DNA of 14,790 nt from DASUCS01 sp041166365 (lineage in GTDB: Bacteria > Actinomycetota > Acidimicrobiia > Acidimicrobiales > JACDCH01), in assembly GCA_041166365.1 (NCBI GenBank), contig JBEEFX010000081.1, positions 1 to 14,790 on the forward strand, in the 5' to 3' direction. Shown here in pieces: positions 1 to 6,172 of the stretch; position 1 is the stretch's first letter; every line of letters starts with the position of its first letter. The translations under genes and the position numbers were made by a program. The notes below the pieces were generated by a model, which did not search any database, was not told where the DNA came from, and was given only the letters and a program-made list of their open reading frames with translations.

Positions 1-2
1 TT

Positions 3-437
3 CGCAACCCGAGCGACGACTCGATCATGCAGCGCCTGGACATGCGTCTTGCTCTCGGTCAGGACTTCGGCGACTTCGACGGCACACCGGGCACGGGCCG
101 GTCGGCCTTGTGGGCGCGTTTGCCCGACGGCCTGGAGATGTCGGCCGCCACGCTGGCGATCCTCGGCGACTACGTGCCGTTCGGTGTCGGGCAAGCACTC
201 GGCCAGATGGCCGGCGGCAACAGTCTCGACAACACCCTGCGGGTGTCGCGGCTCGTGCCGACGGAGTGGGTGCTGCTTGACATCCAGGTGCACGCGATCC
301 AGCACGGGTTCGGGCACGGTCTCGTGCACCTCTGGGCGGAGGACGGCACGCTGCTCGCGATCGCCAGCCAGTCGTGCATCGTGCGTTATTGGCGCGAAGA
401 ACATCGAGCCGCGTTCCTCGCGGCGAAAGGGGACTGA
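3..437 (+). CDS. Acyl-CoA thioesterase, TesB-like (C-terminal part; 5' end outside window)
   Basis: The reading frame is open from base 3, so the gene starts before the window; about 144 C-terminal residues are visible. They look like the second hotdog domain of a TesB/acyl-CoA thioesterase II protein. There is an SLDNTLRV segment whose Asp matches the catalytic Asp region of TesB, then WVLLDIQVHAIQHGFGHG, and a closing DGTLLAIASQSCIVR strand with a conserved Gln. Family enzymes hydrolyse acyl-CoA to free acid and CoA in the cytoplasm. The stop codon lies 3 nt before the GTG of the following LLM oxidoreductase, so both are probably co-transcribed. The first ATG in view (27) is in the middle of the domain and is not the true start. 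The family call is fairly sure; the substrate cannot be told. Confidence 0.8.
   Translation, partial: RNPSDDSIMQRLDMRLALGQDFGDFDGTPGTGRSALWARLPDGLEMSAATLAILGDYVPFGVGQALGQMAGGNSLDNTLRVSRLVPTEWVLLDIQVHAIQHGFGHGLVHLWAEDGTLLAIASQSCIVRYWREEHRAAFLAAKGD
426..433 (+). promoter_or_regulatory. Ribosome binding site for the LLM oxidoreductase at 441
   Basis: AAAGGGGA lies inside the last codons of the thioesterase gene and ends 7 nt before the GTG at 441. It supports that start codon and coupled expression of the two genes. Confidence 0.6.
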
Positions 438-440
438 CAG

Positions 441-1397
441 GTGCAGCGTTATGGCATCACCGTGCCGCTGGCAGGCAGGCCGTTCAACGAGCAGCGCGAC
501 TGGATCATCGAGCTCGCCGACCTCGGCTACACGGACCTGTGGTCCGCGGAGGTCGATGCGATCGACGCGTTCACGCCGCTCGTGCTCGCGTCGCAGTGGG
601 CCCCGTCGTTGCGACTCGGCACGGCGATCGTGCCGGTCTACACGCGGGGGCCCGCGCTCATCGCGCAGTCTGCCGCGAGCGTGTCGATTGCGAGCTCAGG
701 CAACTTCGCGCTCGGCATCGGCGCGTCGTCGAACGTCATCGTCGAACGATGGAACGCCGTGCCGTTCGAGCGCCCGTACCAACGCGTGCGTGACACCTTG
801 CGATTCGTTCGTACGGCGCTGACGGGGGAGAAGGTCAAGGAGGAGTACGAGACCTTCAGCATCAACGGGTTCCGATTGACGACGCCTCCACCGCAACCGG
901 TGCCGATCCTCGTCGCGGCGCTCCGTCCCGGCATGTTGCGGCTGGCCGGTCGCGAGGGCGACGGTGCCATCATCAACTGGTTGTCGCCGGACGATGTCCG
1001 CACCGTCGTGCCGTACGTCCACGAGGGTGGGGCCGACAAGGAGATCGTGGCGAGGATCTTCGTGCTGTTGACCGACGACGCCGAGATGGCGCGCGGCATC
1101 GGTCGTCAGATGATCGCCGCGTACCTGAACGTGCCGGTGTACGCCGCATTCCATCAGTGGCTCGGCCGCGGCGAGGTGTTCGGGCCCATGTGGGACGCGT
1201 GGAAGGCCGGCGATCGCAAGGGCGCCCTCGCCACGATCCCCGATTCGGTCGTCGACGAGCTCATCGTGCACGGACCGGCGGAGCACTGTCGTGAAGTGAT
1301 CGGGCGCTACATCGAGAACGGCGTGACCACTCCCGCGCCGGCGATCGTGCCCTTCGGCGACCCCCAAGAGGCCTACCGAGCCCTCGCCCCGCGCTAG
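441..1397 (+). CDS. LLM-class (luciferase-like) flavin/F420-dependent oxidoreductase
   Basis: A 318-aa protein, normal length for single-domain luciferase-like monooxygenases (TIM barrel). Visible family marks are the N-terminal strand MQRYGITVPL, LRLGTAIVPVYTRGPALIAQ (about 58-76) and the LGIGASSNVIVERW segment (about 91-104) followed by a helix with RPYQRVRDTLRFVR. In actinobacteria this subgroup mostly uses coenzyme F420, which is family knowledge and not shown here; FMN use cannot be excluded. The substrate is unknown. GTG is chosen because the Shine-Dalgarno AAAGGGGA precedes it and the protein begins exactly at the first barrel strand. The gene follows a TesB-like thioesterase after 3 nt, suggesting a shared role in acyl-CoA or lipid metabolism. 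Its last codons are part of a tandem duplication that also copies the stop codon. Confidence 0.85.
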   Translation: MQRYGITVPLAGRPFNEQRDWIIELADLGYTDLWSAEVDAIDAFTPLVLASQWAPSLRLGTAIVPVYTRGPALIAQSAASVSIASSGNFALGIGASSNVIVERWNAVPFERPYQRVRDTLRFVRTALTGEKVKEEYETFSINGFRLTTPPPQPVPILVAALRPGMLRLAGREGDGAIINWLSPDDVRTVVPYVHEGGADKEIVARIFVLLTDDAEMARGIGRQMIAAYLNVPVYAAFHQWLGRGEVFGPMWDAWKAGDRKGALATIPDSVVDELIVHGPAEHCREVIGRYIENGVTTPAPAIVPFGDPQEAYRALAPR

Positions 1398-1413
1398 CCC
1401 TCGCCCGCGCTAG
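1381..1413 (+). repeat. Tandem duplication across the LLM gene's stop codon
   Basis: CCCTCGCCCCGCGCTAG (1381-1397) is followed directly by CCCTCGCCCGCGCTAG (1398-1413), identical except for one missing C. The first copy encodes the last residues and the TAG stop; the second is noncoding and forms half of the hairpin at 1396-1417. It looks like a recent slippage duplication. Confidence 0.8.
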
Positions 1414-1420
1414 GGCTTTT
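1396..1420 (+). terminator. Possible weak rho-independent terminator of the thioesterase-LLM unit
   Basis: AGCCCT (1396-1401) pairs with AGGGCT (1412-1417) around a 10-nt loop and is followed by TTT (1418-1420), starting inside the stop codon. The 6-bp stem is short and the T-tract brief. The T bases also belong to the long palindrome that follows, so the two structures compete. Confidence 0.4.
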
Positions 1421-1464
1421 CGCAGTACATACGACACAGAAGTGTGTTGTATGTACTGCGAAAA
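1417..1464. repeat. 48-bp near-perfect palindrome (22-bp arms, 4-nt loop)
   Basis: The left arm 1417-1438 (TTTTCGCAGTAC...GACACA) is the reverse complement of the right arm 1443-1464 (TGTGTTGTATGT...GAAAA) with one mismatch, which is a G-U pair if transcribed. The loop is GAAG (1439-1442). It is markedly AT-richer than its surroundings. It sits between the LLM stop and the alkB promoter, ending 22 bp before the candidate -10 box. It could be an operator, an RNA hairpin (a terminator lacking a U-tract), or a copy of a dispersed repeat. No T-run follows on the + strand, so it is not a textbook terminator. Confidence 0.85.
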
Positions 1465-1486
1465 CGGAATCGTACACCTGTTCGGC

Positions 1487-1492
1487 TAGCCT
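1487..1492 (+). promoter_or_regulatory. Candidate -10 box of a leaderless alkB transcript
   Basis: TAGCCT fits TANNNT and is separated by 6 nt from the GTG at 1499, the position expected if transcription begins at the start codon. No Shine-Dalgarno is seen. No clear -35 box is visible about 17 bp upstream. Confidence 0.5.
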
Positions 1493-1498
1493 CCACCC

Positions 1499-2101
1499 GT
1501 GAACTTGGCGTTCCAGGGCACGTTGCTGGGGTCCGCAGAGCCCGTGATCGAGCGCTCGTTCGGGGGCGCACAGCGCCTGACGCTCGCCGACGAAGCGTGG
1601 GTGGAGCACGTTCCCGGCTGGCTCACCGGGGCCGACGAGTTGTTCGGGGTCATCGCCGACGTCGTGCACTGGCAGAGCCCGATGGTGCGCATGTGGGACA
1701 AGCAGATGCAGCAGCCGCGACTGAATGGCTCGCTCGGTGTCGAAAGCCGGCCGGCAATCGTCGAGGAGATGCGCGACGCGCTCTCCGAGCGGTACGACAT
1801 CGAGTTCCTGTCCATCGGCGCGAACTTGTATCGCGACGGCCGCGACAGCGTCGCCTGGCATGGCGACCGCGTCGCCCGCACCCTGCCGGAGGCAACGATC
1901 GCCATCGTGTCGCTCGGTGGCCCGCGCCGCTTCCTCCTCCGACCGAAGGGCGGAGGCCGGTCCGTTCGATTCGACCTCGCCCCGGGTGACCTGCTGGCGA
2001 TGGGTGGTTCGTGTCAGCGGACGTGGCAGCACTGCGTGCCGAAGGTCGCGCGCGCCGCACCTCGCATCTCGCTGACCTTCCGTCACAGGTACGACGACTA
2101 G
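1499..2101 (+). CDS. AlkB-like Fe(II)/2-oxoglutarate-dependent dioxygenase
   Basis: A 200-aa protein, close to the size of E. coli AlkB. Family enzymes oxidatively remove alkyl groups from N1-methyladenine and N3-methylcytosine in DNA or RNA, using iron, O2 and 2-oxoglutarate. The iron ligands are visible as HGD (H121, D123) and a distal His in QHCVPK (H178). The 2-oxoglutarate-binding RxNxxxR motif appears as RISLTFR (R189, R195). The nucleotide-recognition region LYRDGRDSVAWHGD (110-123) is typical. The GTG start is preceded by a TANNNT box at 6 nt, with no Shine-Dalgarno, so a leaderless transcript is likely. The 48-bp palindrome just upstream may regulate it. An MFS gene follows after 15 nt. 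The family assignment is firm; DNA versus RNA substrate is unknown. Confidence 0.9.
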   Translation: MNLAFQGTLLGSAEPVIERSFGGAQRLTLADEAWVEHVPGWLTGADELFGVIADVVHWQSPMVRMWDKQMQQPRLNGSLGVESRPAIVEEMRDALSERYDIEFLSIGANLYRDGRDSVAWHGDRVARTLPEATIAIVSLGGPRRFLLRPKGGGRSVRFDLAPGDLLAMGGSCQRTWQHCVPKVARAAPRISLTFRHRYDD

Positions 2102-2103
2102 GC

Positions 2104-2109
2104 CAGACT
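2104..2109 (+). promoter_or_regulatory. Weak candidate -10 box before the MFS gene
   Basis: CAGACT, one base from TANNNT, lies 7 nt before the ATG at 2117, the same geometry as other leaderless starts here. It is weak, and read-through from alkB is equally possible. Confidence 0.25.
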
Positions 2110-2116
2110 CGGGGCC

Positions 2117-3247
2117 ATGAGGCCCCTGCGTGCGACATTTCTCGCGTTCGGGTTCTTCTGGGGAACGTGGGCGGTCGTGGCGCTCGACGTGCAGCGCTTT
2201 CTCGAGTTCAGCGACGCGCAGCTCGGCTTGCTGCTGGCGTCGACCGTGGTCGGTGGAGTCGTCGCCAACGGCGCCGGTGGGGTGATCGCCGAACGCCACG
2301 GCACGCGCACGGTGCTCACGTATGCCCTGGTCGTTTGGAGCTCGTTGCTTCTCGCCCTCGCGGCTACCACGAACCGCGGGCTCTTCTGTGCGACCTTCCT
2401 GCTGACCGTGTCGGGCGGCGGCTTGGTCGACGTCACGATGAACGTCGCCGCCACTGCGGCGCTCGGGTCCAGCCCGCGCCGCTTGCTGCGGCTGCACGCG
2501 TTGTTCAACGGTGGAGCGTTGCTGGGTGCCGGCGCGAGCGGCCTGTTGTTGGCGAACGACATCTCGTACCGATCGATCTGGGCTGGGGTGAGCGCGGCCG
2601 CGCTGTTGCTCGCGCTGTGGTGCCGGCGGACGGACATGCCAGCGGGCGAACGCGGCGAGCACCACACCGTTCGTCAGGGCCTTGCGGCGCTCAAGGCCGA
2701 AGGGTTGGGCGCCGTCGCCATCGTGTTCGCGGTCGGCGCGCTCGTCGAGGGTGGCGTGGGCACGTGGGGCGTGTTGTTCCTGCGCGCCCACCTCGGTCTC
2801 GCGGTGGCCGCCGGTGCGGGGGCGTACGTCGTCGGTCAGGCCCTCGCCACCACGGCGCGCTCGACGCTCGGTTGGACCGCAGAGCACGTCGGTGAGCGCC
2901 GCGGTGCGCAACTCGGTCTGGCGCTCGCCGGTGTCGGCTTGCTGATCGAGGCGACGGCCACCTCGAGCTGGCTGGCCGCGGCCGGGCTCGGCGCGGCGGC
3001 CGTCGGGGCGGCGGTGTACTGGCCGCTGCTCCTCGCGTTCGCAAGTCGCGGTGGCGATCGACCCGGTCTCGTCGTCGGCGGGCTCAGCGCCGCGGGGTAC
3101 GTCGGGTTCCTCGCAGGACCGCCGGTCGTCGGTTGGGTCGCGCAAGTCACTGACCTGCGGTGGGGACTGGCGTTGCTCGGAGCTGCGGCGCTGGGGGGCG
3201 CACTCGTGCGCCTGCGGCTGCCGGCGAACCTGGAGGCCCGCGCCTAG
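2117..3247 (+). CDS. Major facilitator superfamily (MFS) transporter
   Basis: A 376-aa, strongly hydrophobic protein with about 12 predicted membrane segments, in two halves joined by a polar loop near residues 172-190 (CRRTDMPAGERGEHHTVRQG). The loop after helix 2, GGVIAERHGTRTVLTY, matches the MFS signature between helices 2 and 3 (G-x-x-x-D/E-R-x-G-R-R/T). The polar residues of LDVTMN-type helix 4 (GGGLVDVTMNVAA) recall the YbjJ/FucP-like branch, but the substrate cannot be assigned. The gene begins 15 nt after alkB and may be co-transcribed with it. Its TAG stop shares the CTAG at 3244-3247 with the convergent glycosyltransferase gene, leaving no room for a terminator between them. Confidence 0.8.
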   Translation: MRPLRATFLAFGFFWGTWAVVALDVQRFLEFSDAQLGLLLASTVVGGVVANGAGGVIAERHGTRTVLTYALVVWSSLLLALAATTNRGLFCATFLLTVSGGGLVDVTMNVAATAALGSSPRRLLRLHALFNGGALLGAGASGLLLANDISYRSIWAGVSAAALLLALWCRRTDMPAGERGEHHTVRQGLAALKAEGLGAVAIVFAVGALVEGGVGTWGVLFLRAHLGLAVAAGAGAYVVGQALATTARSTLGWTAEHVGERRGAQLGLALAGVGLLIEATATSSWLAAAGLGAAAVGAAVYWPLLLAFASRGGDRPGLVVGGLSAAGYVGFLAGPPVVGWVAQVTDLRWGLALLGAAALGGALVRLRLPANLEARA

Positions 3248-4767
3248 TTGAACTGCTTGATCAGCGGCCAGATCGTGGCCCACGGCACGCGTTGGCCGCG
3301 GCAGATCACGATCTCGTGGCCGTACTCCTTGTTGTGGATCCGTTCGGAGTTGGTCACGGTGCCCGCCAGCTGGATGTCCGTGAAGAACGGCGTGAGCTCT
3401 TCTCGCGCGAAGCCGACGGCGACGACGGTGCCGTTCTCGTGCGCCGGCCCGAATCCCCAGAGCCAGTAGCTGTTCTGCCGCGCGATCGGCTGCGGAAGTC
3501 CGAGTGACGTGCGCCAGAACTCGACGGCGCCCGCCTCGCTGTAGTTCTCGGTGAGGATCGTCAGCTGCGCCTGCTCGTCCGCCGGCAGGGAGTGTGCGAC
3601 GTCGGCGACCTGCTGCGCCAACTCGTCCCAACCGACCATCTCGCCCAGCTCGGCGTTCTGACCGGCGATGGATCGCGCCGCCGACGAGTCGGAGGGCACC
3701 AGTGGCAGAGCGAACGGAGCGGCAGTCAGGCCGGCGAAGACGAGGACCGCCATGTACGTCCGCAACGAACGGCGACCGACGGATTCCAGCCGCACGCTTC
3801 CGGCGGCGAAGAGCGCCGGATACCAGGACGCGACGTAGTAGGCCTTGCCCCGCAACACGAAGAGCAGCAGGAGCACGACGAGGTACCCGGTGCCGATGGC
3901 GCGGAACCGGCGCGCCTCATCGGAGCGAAGCAACCAGAGCAACCCTGGTATCCAGATGACCGCGAGGAGCGGGCCGAGCAGCACGAGTTGATACGGGAAG
4001 TAGAGGATCGGGTTGCTGATGTCGTCGGTGTGCGATTGGAGGCTGCGGAGGAACTCGACGGTCGGCCAGTCGTAGTGCACCTGCCACGCGAGGTACGGCA
4101 GCAGGGCAACGCCTGCGATGAGCGCGCCACCGAGGAGCCACCGGCTGCGCAGCAGCGATCGATCCTTGGTGAAGAGGAGTCCGCCGGCGATGCCGATGCC
4201 CCAGAACAGCATCGTGTTCTTGTTGAGCAGGCCAACGGCGGCGACGACGCCGATCGCCGGCCACAGCCGCTCATCTCGAGTGCGCAGCAGCCGGGCAAGG
4301 AGCAGCAGACCGATCGACCACGAGAGGATGTCGACGGTCACGGTCGACGTGAAATGCGACGTCGTCAGGAACATCGGCGCGACCGCGACGCCCATCGCGG
4401 CGATCACTTGCGCTGTCCGTCCTCCGCCGAGCTCGCGGGCCAACAGCGCGGCAACGATGACCAAGACACCTGCCAGGAGCGCGGGCATCGTGTGCATCCC
4501 GACCTGCGACGAGCCGAAGACGATGTCGCCGACGCGGTAGAGCAGGGGCGTAACGGGTGGATGGTCGACGTACCCCCAGTCGAGCCGCCGGCCGCCCGCG
4601 AGGTAATAGAACTCGTCGCGATGGATGCCCCAGACGCCGGCGATCGCGAGGAAGAACGCCACCTTGGCCGCGGCAACAACGAGCACCCCGCGCGCCACCG
4701 GCTCGAGCGCCCGCGCACCTTCGACACGCGGCGCGGCGGTGGCAGCAGCGGAGGACGTGGCGGTCAC
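3244..4767 (-). CDS. GT39/PMT_2-family membrane glycosyltransferase (ArnT-like)
   Basis: 507 aa from the GTG at 4767. It resembles GT-C fold enzymes of the dolichyl-phosphate-mannose mannosyltransferase/ArnT group, which move a sugar from a polyprenyl-phosphate donor to protein or lipid on the outer face of the membrane. After the first membrane helix (about 28-46) comes the luminal HRDEFYYLAGG motif with the catalytic-type acidic pair D51-E52, then RLDWGYVDHPPVTPLLYR (61-78). Many hydrophobic helices and a roughly 140-residue soluble C-terminal part follow. I chose GTG 4767 because it overlaps the TetR stop as GTGA; an in-frame start at 4800 would add 11 residues overlapping tetR. Coupled translation makes the TetR protein its likely regulator. 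The acceptor is unknown. Confidence 0.8.
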   Translation of the reverse strand: MTATSSAAATAAPRVEGARALEPVARGVLVVAAAKVAFFLAIAGVWGIHRDEFYYLAGGRRLDWGYVDHPPVTPLLYRVGDIVFGSSQVGMHTMPALLAGVLVIVAALLARELGGGRTAQVIAAMGVAVAPMFLTTSHFTSTVTVDILSWSIGLLLLARLLRTRDERLWPAIGVVAAVGLLNKNTMLFWGIGIAGGLLFTKDRSLLRSRWLLGGALIAGVALLPYLAWQVHYDWPTVEFLRSLQSHTDDISNPILYFPYQLVLLGPLLAVIWIPGLLWLLRSDEARRFRAIGTGYLVVLLLLFVLRGKAYYVASWYPALFAAGSVRLESVGRRSLRTYMAVLVFAGLTAAPFALPLVPSDSSAARSIAGQNAELGEMVGWDELAQQVADVAHSLPADEQAQLTILTENYSEAGAVEFWRTSLGLPQPIARQNSYWLWGFGPAHENGTVVAVGFAREELTPFFTDIQLAGTVTNSERIHNKEYGHEIVICRGQRVPWATIWPLIKQFN

Positions 4768-5447
4768 GGGAGCAGTCCGTGCACGAGCATGTCGACGCAC
4801 ACCTGCTCGGCTGATTCGTCCGTGACATTGCTGCTGTCTTGATCGCCGTGTCGATGGTTGGCGAACCAGGAGATCGACTCGACAACGAAGCGGGTCGTGG
4901 CCGCGGTGTCGGGAACAGCGCGGAGCTGCCCGTTGTCGATGCGCCGGGTGAGGTACGTCTCGATCTTCTTCAGGAACCCTCGTCGCCCCTTGAGATAGAA
5001 GCCGGCCCTGAGCTCGGGCAGGTCGACTGCCGACCGCTCGATCAGACCGATCAACTTGCGGCCTCGCGCGATCGACCCGTAGAGCTCGCGCACGATCGCC
5101 TCGAGCTCCTGCGCGATGTCGTCGGCCTTCTCGCGGTCTAGTGCGGCGTTCAGCTCGGCGAGCTTGGACGATCGGCCGAGCGCGTTGACGCTGTACTTCA
5201 TCGTCTCTGCCGGATCCGGCGAGGGGATGGGCAGCGACGCGGGCACCGTCGTGTCGCCAGCGGCCCGTTCGATCACGAGATGGAAGAGCGCGTCCTTGCT
5301 CTCCACGTACGTGTAGATCGTCCCGGGCGCAATGCCGAGGTCGGTCGCGACGTCGGTGATCAGCGTTCGGCGATAGCCCTTCTCACCGAAGATGCGCGTC
5401 GCCGACTCGACGATGTCGTCGAGCCTCGCTTTGGGACGAGGAGGCAC
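4764..5447 (-). CDS. TetR-family transcriptional repressor
   Basis: A 227-aa protein with an N-terminal TetR DNA-binding domain. KARLDDIVESATRIFGEKGYRRTLITDVATDLG is followed by IAPGTIYTYVESKDALFHLVIE (helix-turn-helix about residues 29-48), then an all-helical ligand and dimer domain of usual length. The ligand cannot be predicted. The GTG start lies 6 nt after a TACGGT -10 box with no Shine-Dalgarno, indicating a leaderless mRNA. A perfect 23-bp palindrome occupies the promoter spacer, the usual arrangement for a TetR protein repressing its own gene. The stop overlaps the start of the GT39 gene (GTGA), so regulator and glycosyltransferase form one unit. The nitroreductase gene ends just upstream on the same strand. 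Confidence 0.9.
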   Translation of the reverse strand: MPPRPKARLDDIVESATRIFGEKGYRRTLITDVATDLGIAPGTIYTYVESKDALFHLVIERAAGDTTVPASLPIPSPDPAETMKYSVNALGRSSKLAELNAALDREKADDIAQELEAIVRELYGSIARGRKLIGLIERSAVDLPELRAGFYLKGRRGFLKKIETYLTRRIDNGQLRAVPDTAATTRFVVESISWFANHRHGDQDSSNVTDESAEQVCVDMLVHGLLP

Positions 5448-5453
5448 CGTCCG

Positions 5454-5483
5454 ACCGTATGACTGAATGACTCATTCAGTCAA
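5454..5483 (-). promoter_or_regulatory. Promoter of the tetR-GT39 unit (-35 TTGACT, -10 TACGGT)
   Basis: On the - strand, TTGACT (5483-5478), an 18-bp spacer and TACGGT (5459-5454) are followed after 6 nt by the GTG at 5447. Transcription would therefore begin at or very near the start codon. Both boxes are close to sigma-70 consensus, making this the best promoter in the window. It overlaps the last codons of the nitroreductase gene. Confidence 0.7.
5460..5482. promoter_or_regulatory. TetR operator: perfect 23-bp palindrome
   Basis: Arm TGACTGAATGA, a central C, then the exact reverse complement TCATTCAGTCA. It covers the whole spacer and most of the -35 box and abuts the -10 box of the tetR promoter. 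A bound repressor would exclude RNA polymerase. The TGAATGA-N-TCATTCA core resembles operators of TetR-type dimers. It also overlaps the nitroreductase stop codon (5476-5478). Confidence 0.85.
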
Positions 5484-6132
5484 TGGTTTTCTGTCCCCAC
5501 TGGTTCCAGTAGGTCACCTCGGGGGCCGGCTTGCGCTTGGCCGGCTTGAACTCGTCGCCGATCGTGTAGGCCACGGGAAGCAGCGCCACCTGGGTGACGG
5601 TGTCCGGGATGCCGAGCAGCGCGGCCGCCTCCTGCTCGTACGCGAGATGCAGCGTCGTCCACGCCGCGCCCAGGCCGCGCGAGCGCAGTGCCAGCATGAA
5701 CGACCACGCCGCGGGAAGGATCGAGCCGTAGTAGCCGGACACCGTCATGCGATCCGTGCCTTCCGGCAACCGGTCGAGCGCGACCGGGATGACGTGCACC
5801 GGGACCTCGTGCAGATGGTCGGCGAGATACGACGACGAGTCGATGATCGATTCGTTCGGTCCGCGCCCCGAGTCTGTGATCTCCTTGCGCCGCTCGGTGA
5901 TGTACGGCTCCCACGATCGCCGGTAGAGATCGGCCAAACCCATCCGGAGATCCGGATCATCGACGACCATCCAGCGCCAGCGTTGCGTGTTGCCGCCGGT
6001 GGGTGCCTGCAACGCAAGCTCCAGGCACTCGAGGACGGTCTCGCGCGGGACCGGACGCGACAGGTCGAGCCGCTTGCGCACCGAGCGCGTGGAGGTGAGC
6101 AGCCGGTCGATCTGAGCGAGGTCGAAGGCCAT
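5476..6132 (-). CDS. Nitroreductase-family FMN oxidoreductase
   Basis: A 218-aa protein of nitroreductase fold; such enzymes are FMN-bound dimers reducing nitro groups, quinones, enones or flavins with NAD(P)H. Family marks are TRSVRKRLD (15-23) near the N-terminus, where Arg residues contact the FMN phosphate, APTGGNTQRWRW (43-54), and the C-terminal half GSILPAAWSFMLALRSRGLGAAWTT (136-160) with the GLG-A-W-T flavin-binding turn. The charged TERRKEITDSG insertion near 79-89 suggests a subgroup other than classic NfsB. The start is the ATG at 6132, preceded by TACGGT at 7 nt without Shine-Dalgarno. It is divergent from an LLM oxidoreductase across 40 bp, and its 3' end lies inside the tetR promoter. 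The substrate is unknown. Confidence 0.85.
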   Translation of the reverse strand: MAFDLAQIDRLLTSTRSVRKRLDLSRPVPRETVLECLELALQAPTGGNTQRWRWMVVDDPDLRMGLADLYRRSWEPYITERRKEITDSGRGPNESIIDSSSYLADHLHEVPVHVIPVALDRLPEGTDRMTVSGYYGSILPAAWSFMLALRSRGLGAAWTTLHLAYEQEAAALLGIPDTVTQVALLPVAYTIGDEFKPAKRKPAPEVTYWNQWGQKTID

Positions 6133-6172
6133 CCCCGGGACCGTAGTGGCAGGAGTCTGCTAGTACGCCGGC
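6133..6172. promoter_or_regulatory. Divergent promoter region between nitroreductase and LLM oxidoreductase
   Basis: Only 40 bp separate the two start codons. The leftward -10 candidate is TACGGT (6145-6140); the rightward one is TAGTAC (6161-6166), weaker. With both genes probably leaderless, both promoters must overlap within this stretch and extend into the opposing gene. No clear palindrome is present. Confidence 0.45.
6140..6145 (-). promoter_or_regulatory. Candidate -10 box of the nitroreductase gene
   Basis: TACGGT on the - strand, identical to the tetR -10 box, ends 7 nt before the ATG at 6132. A leaderless start is suggested. I see no good -35 box. Confidence 0.5.

Noticed and set aside
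1417..1464. The long palindrome as a standard rho-independent terminator or a CRISPR-type repeat
   Set aside because: No T-run follows the stem on the + strand and there is only one copy in the window, with no spacer array.
1394..3631. A 745-codon open frame on the - strand
   Set aside because: It runs antisense across alkB and the MFS gene, is Arg/Gln/Pro-rich with no recognisable domain, and even crosses the 48-bp palindrome. It is a GC-rich shadow frame.
4768..4800. Longer N-terminus for the GT39 protein
   Set aside because: It would overlap tetR by 37 nt; the GTG at 4767 forms a GTGA coupling with the tetR stop and keeps the whole first helix.
3592..4842. A 416-codon open frame on the + strand
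   Set aside because: It is antisense to the GT39 gene, whose helices and HRDEF motif are clear. Its composition is polar low-complexity.
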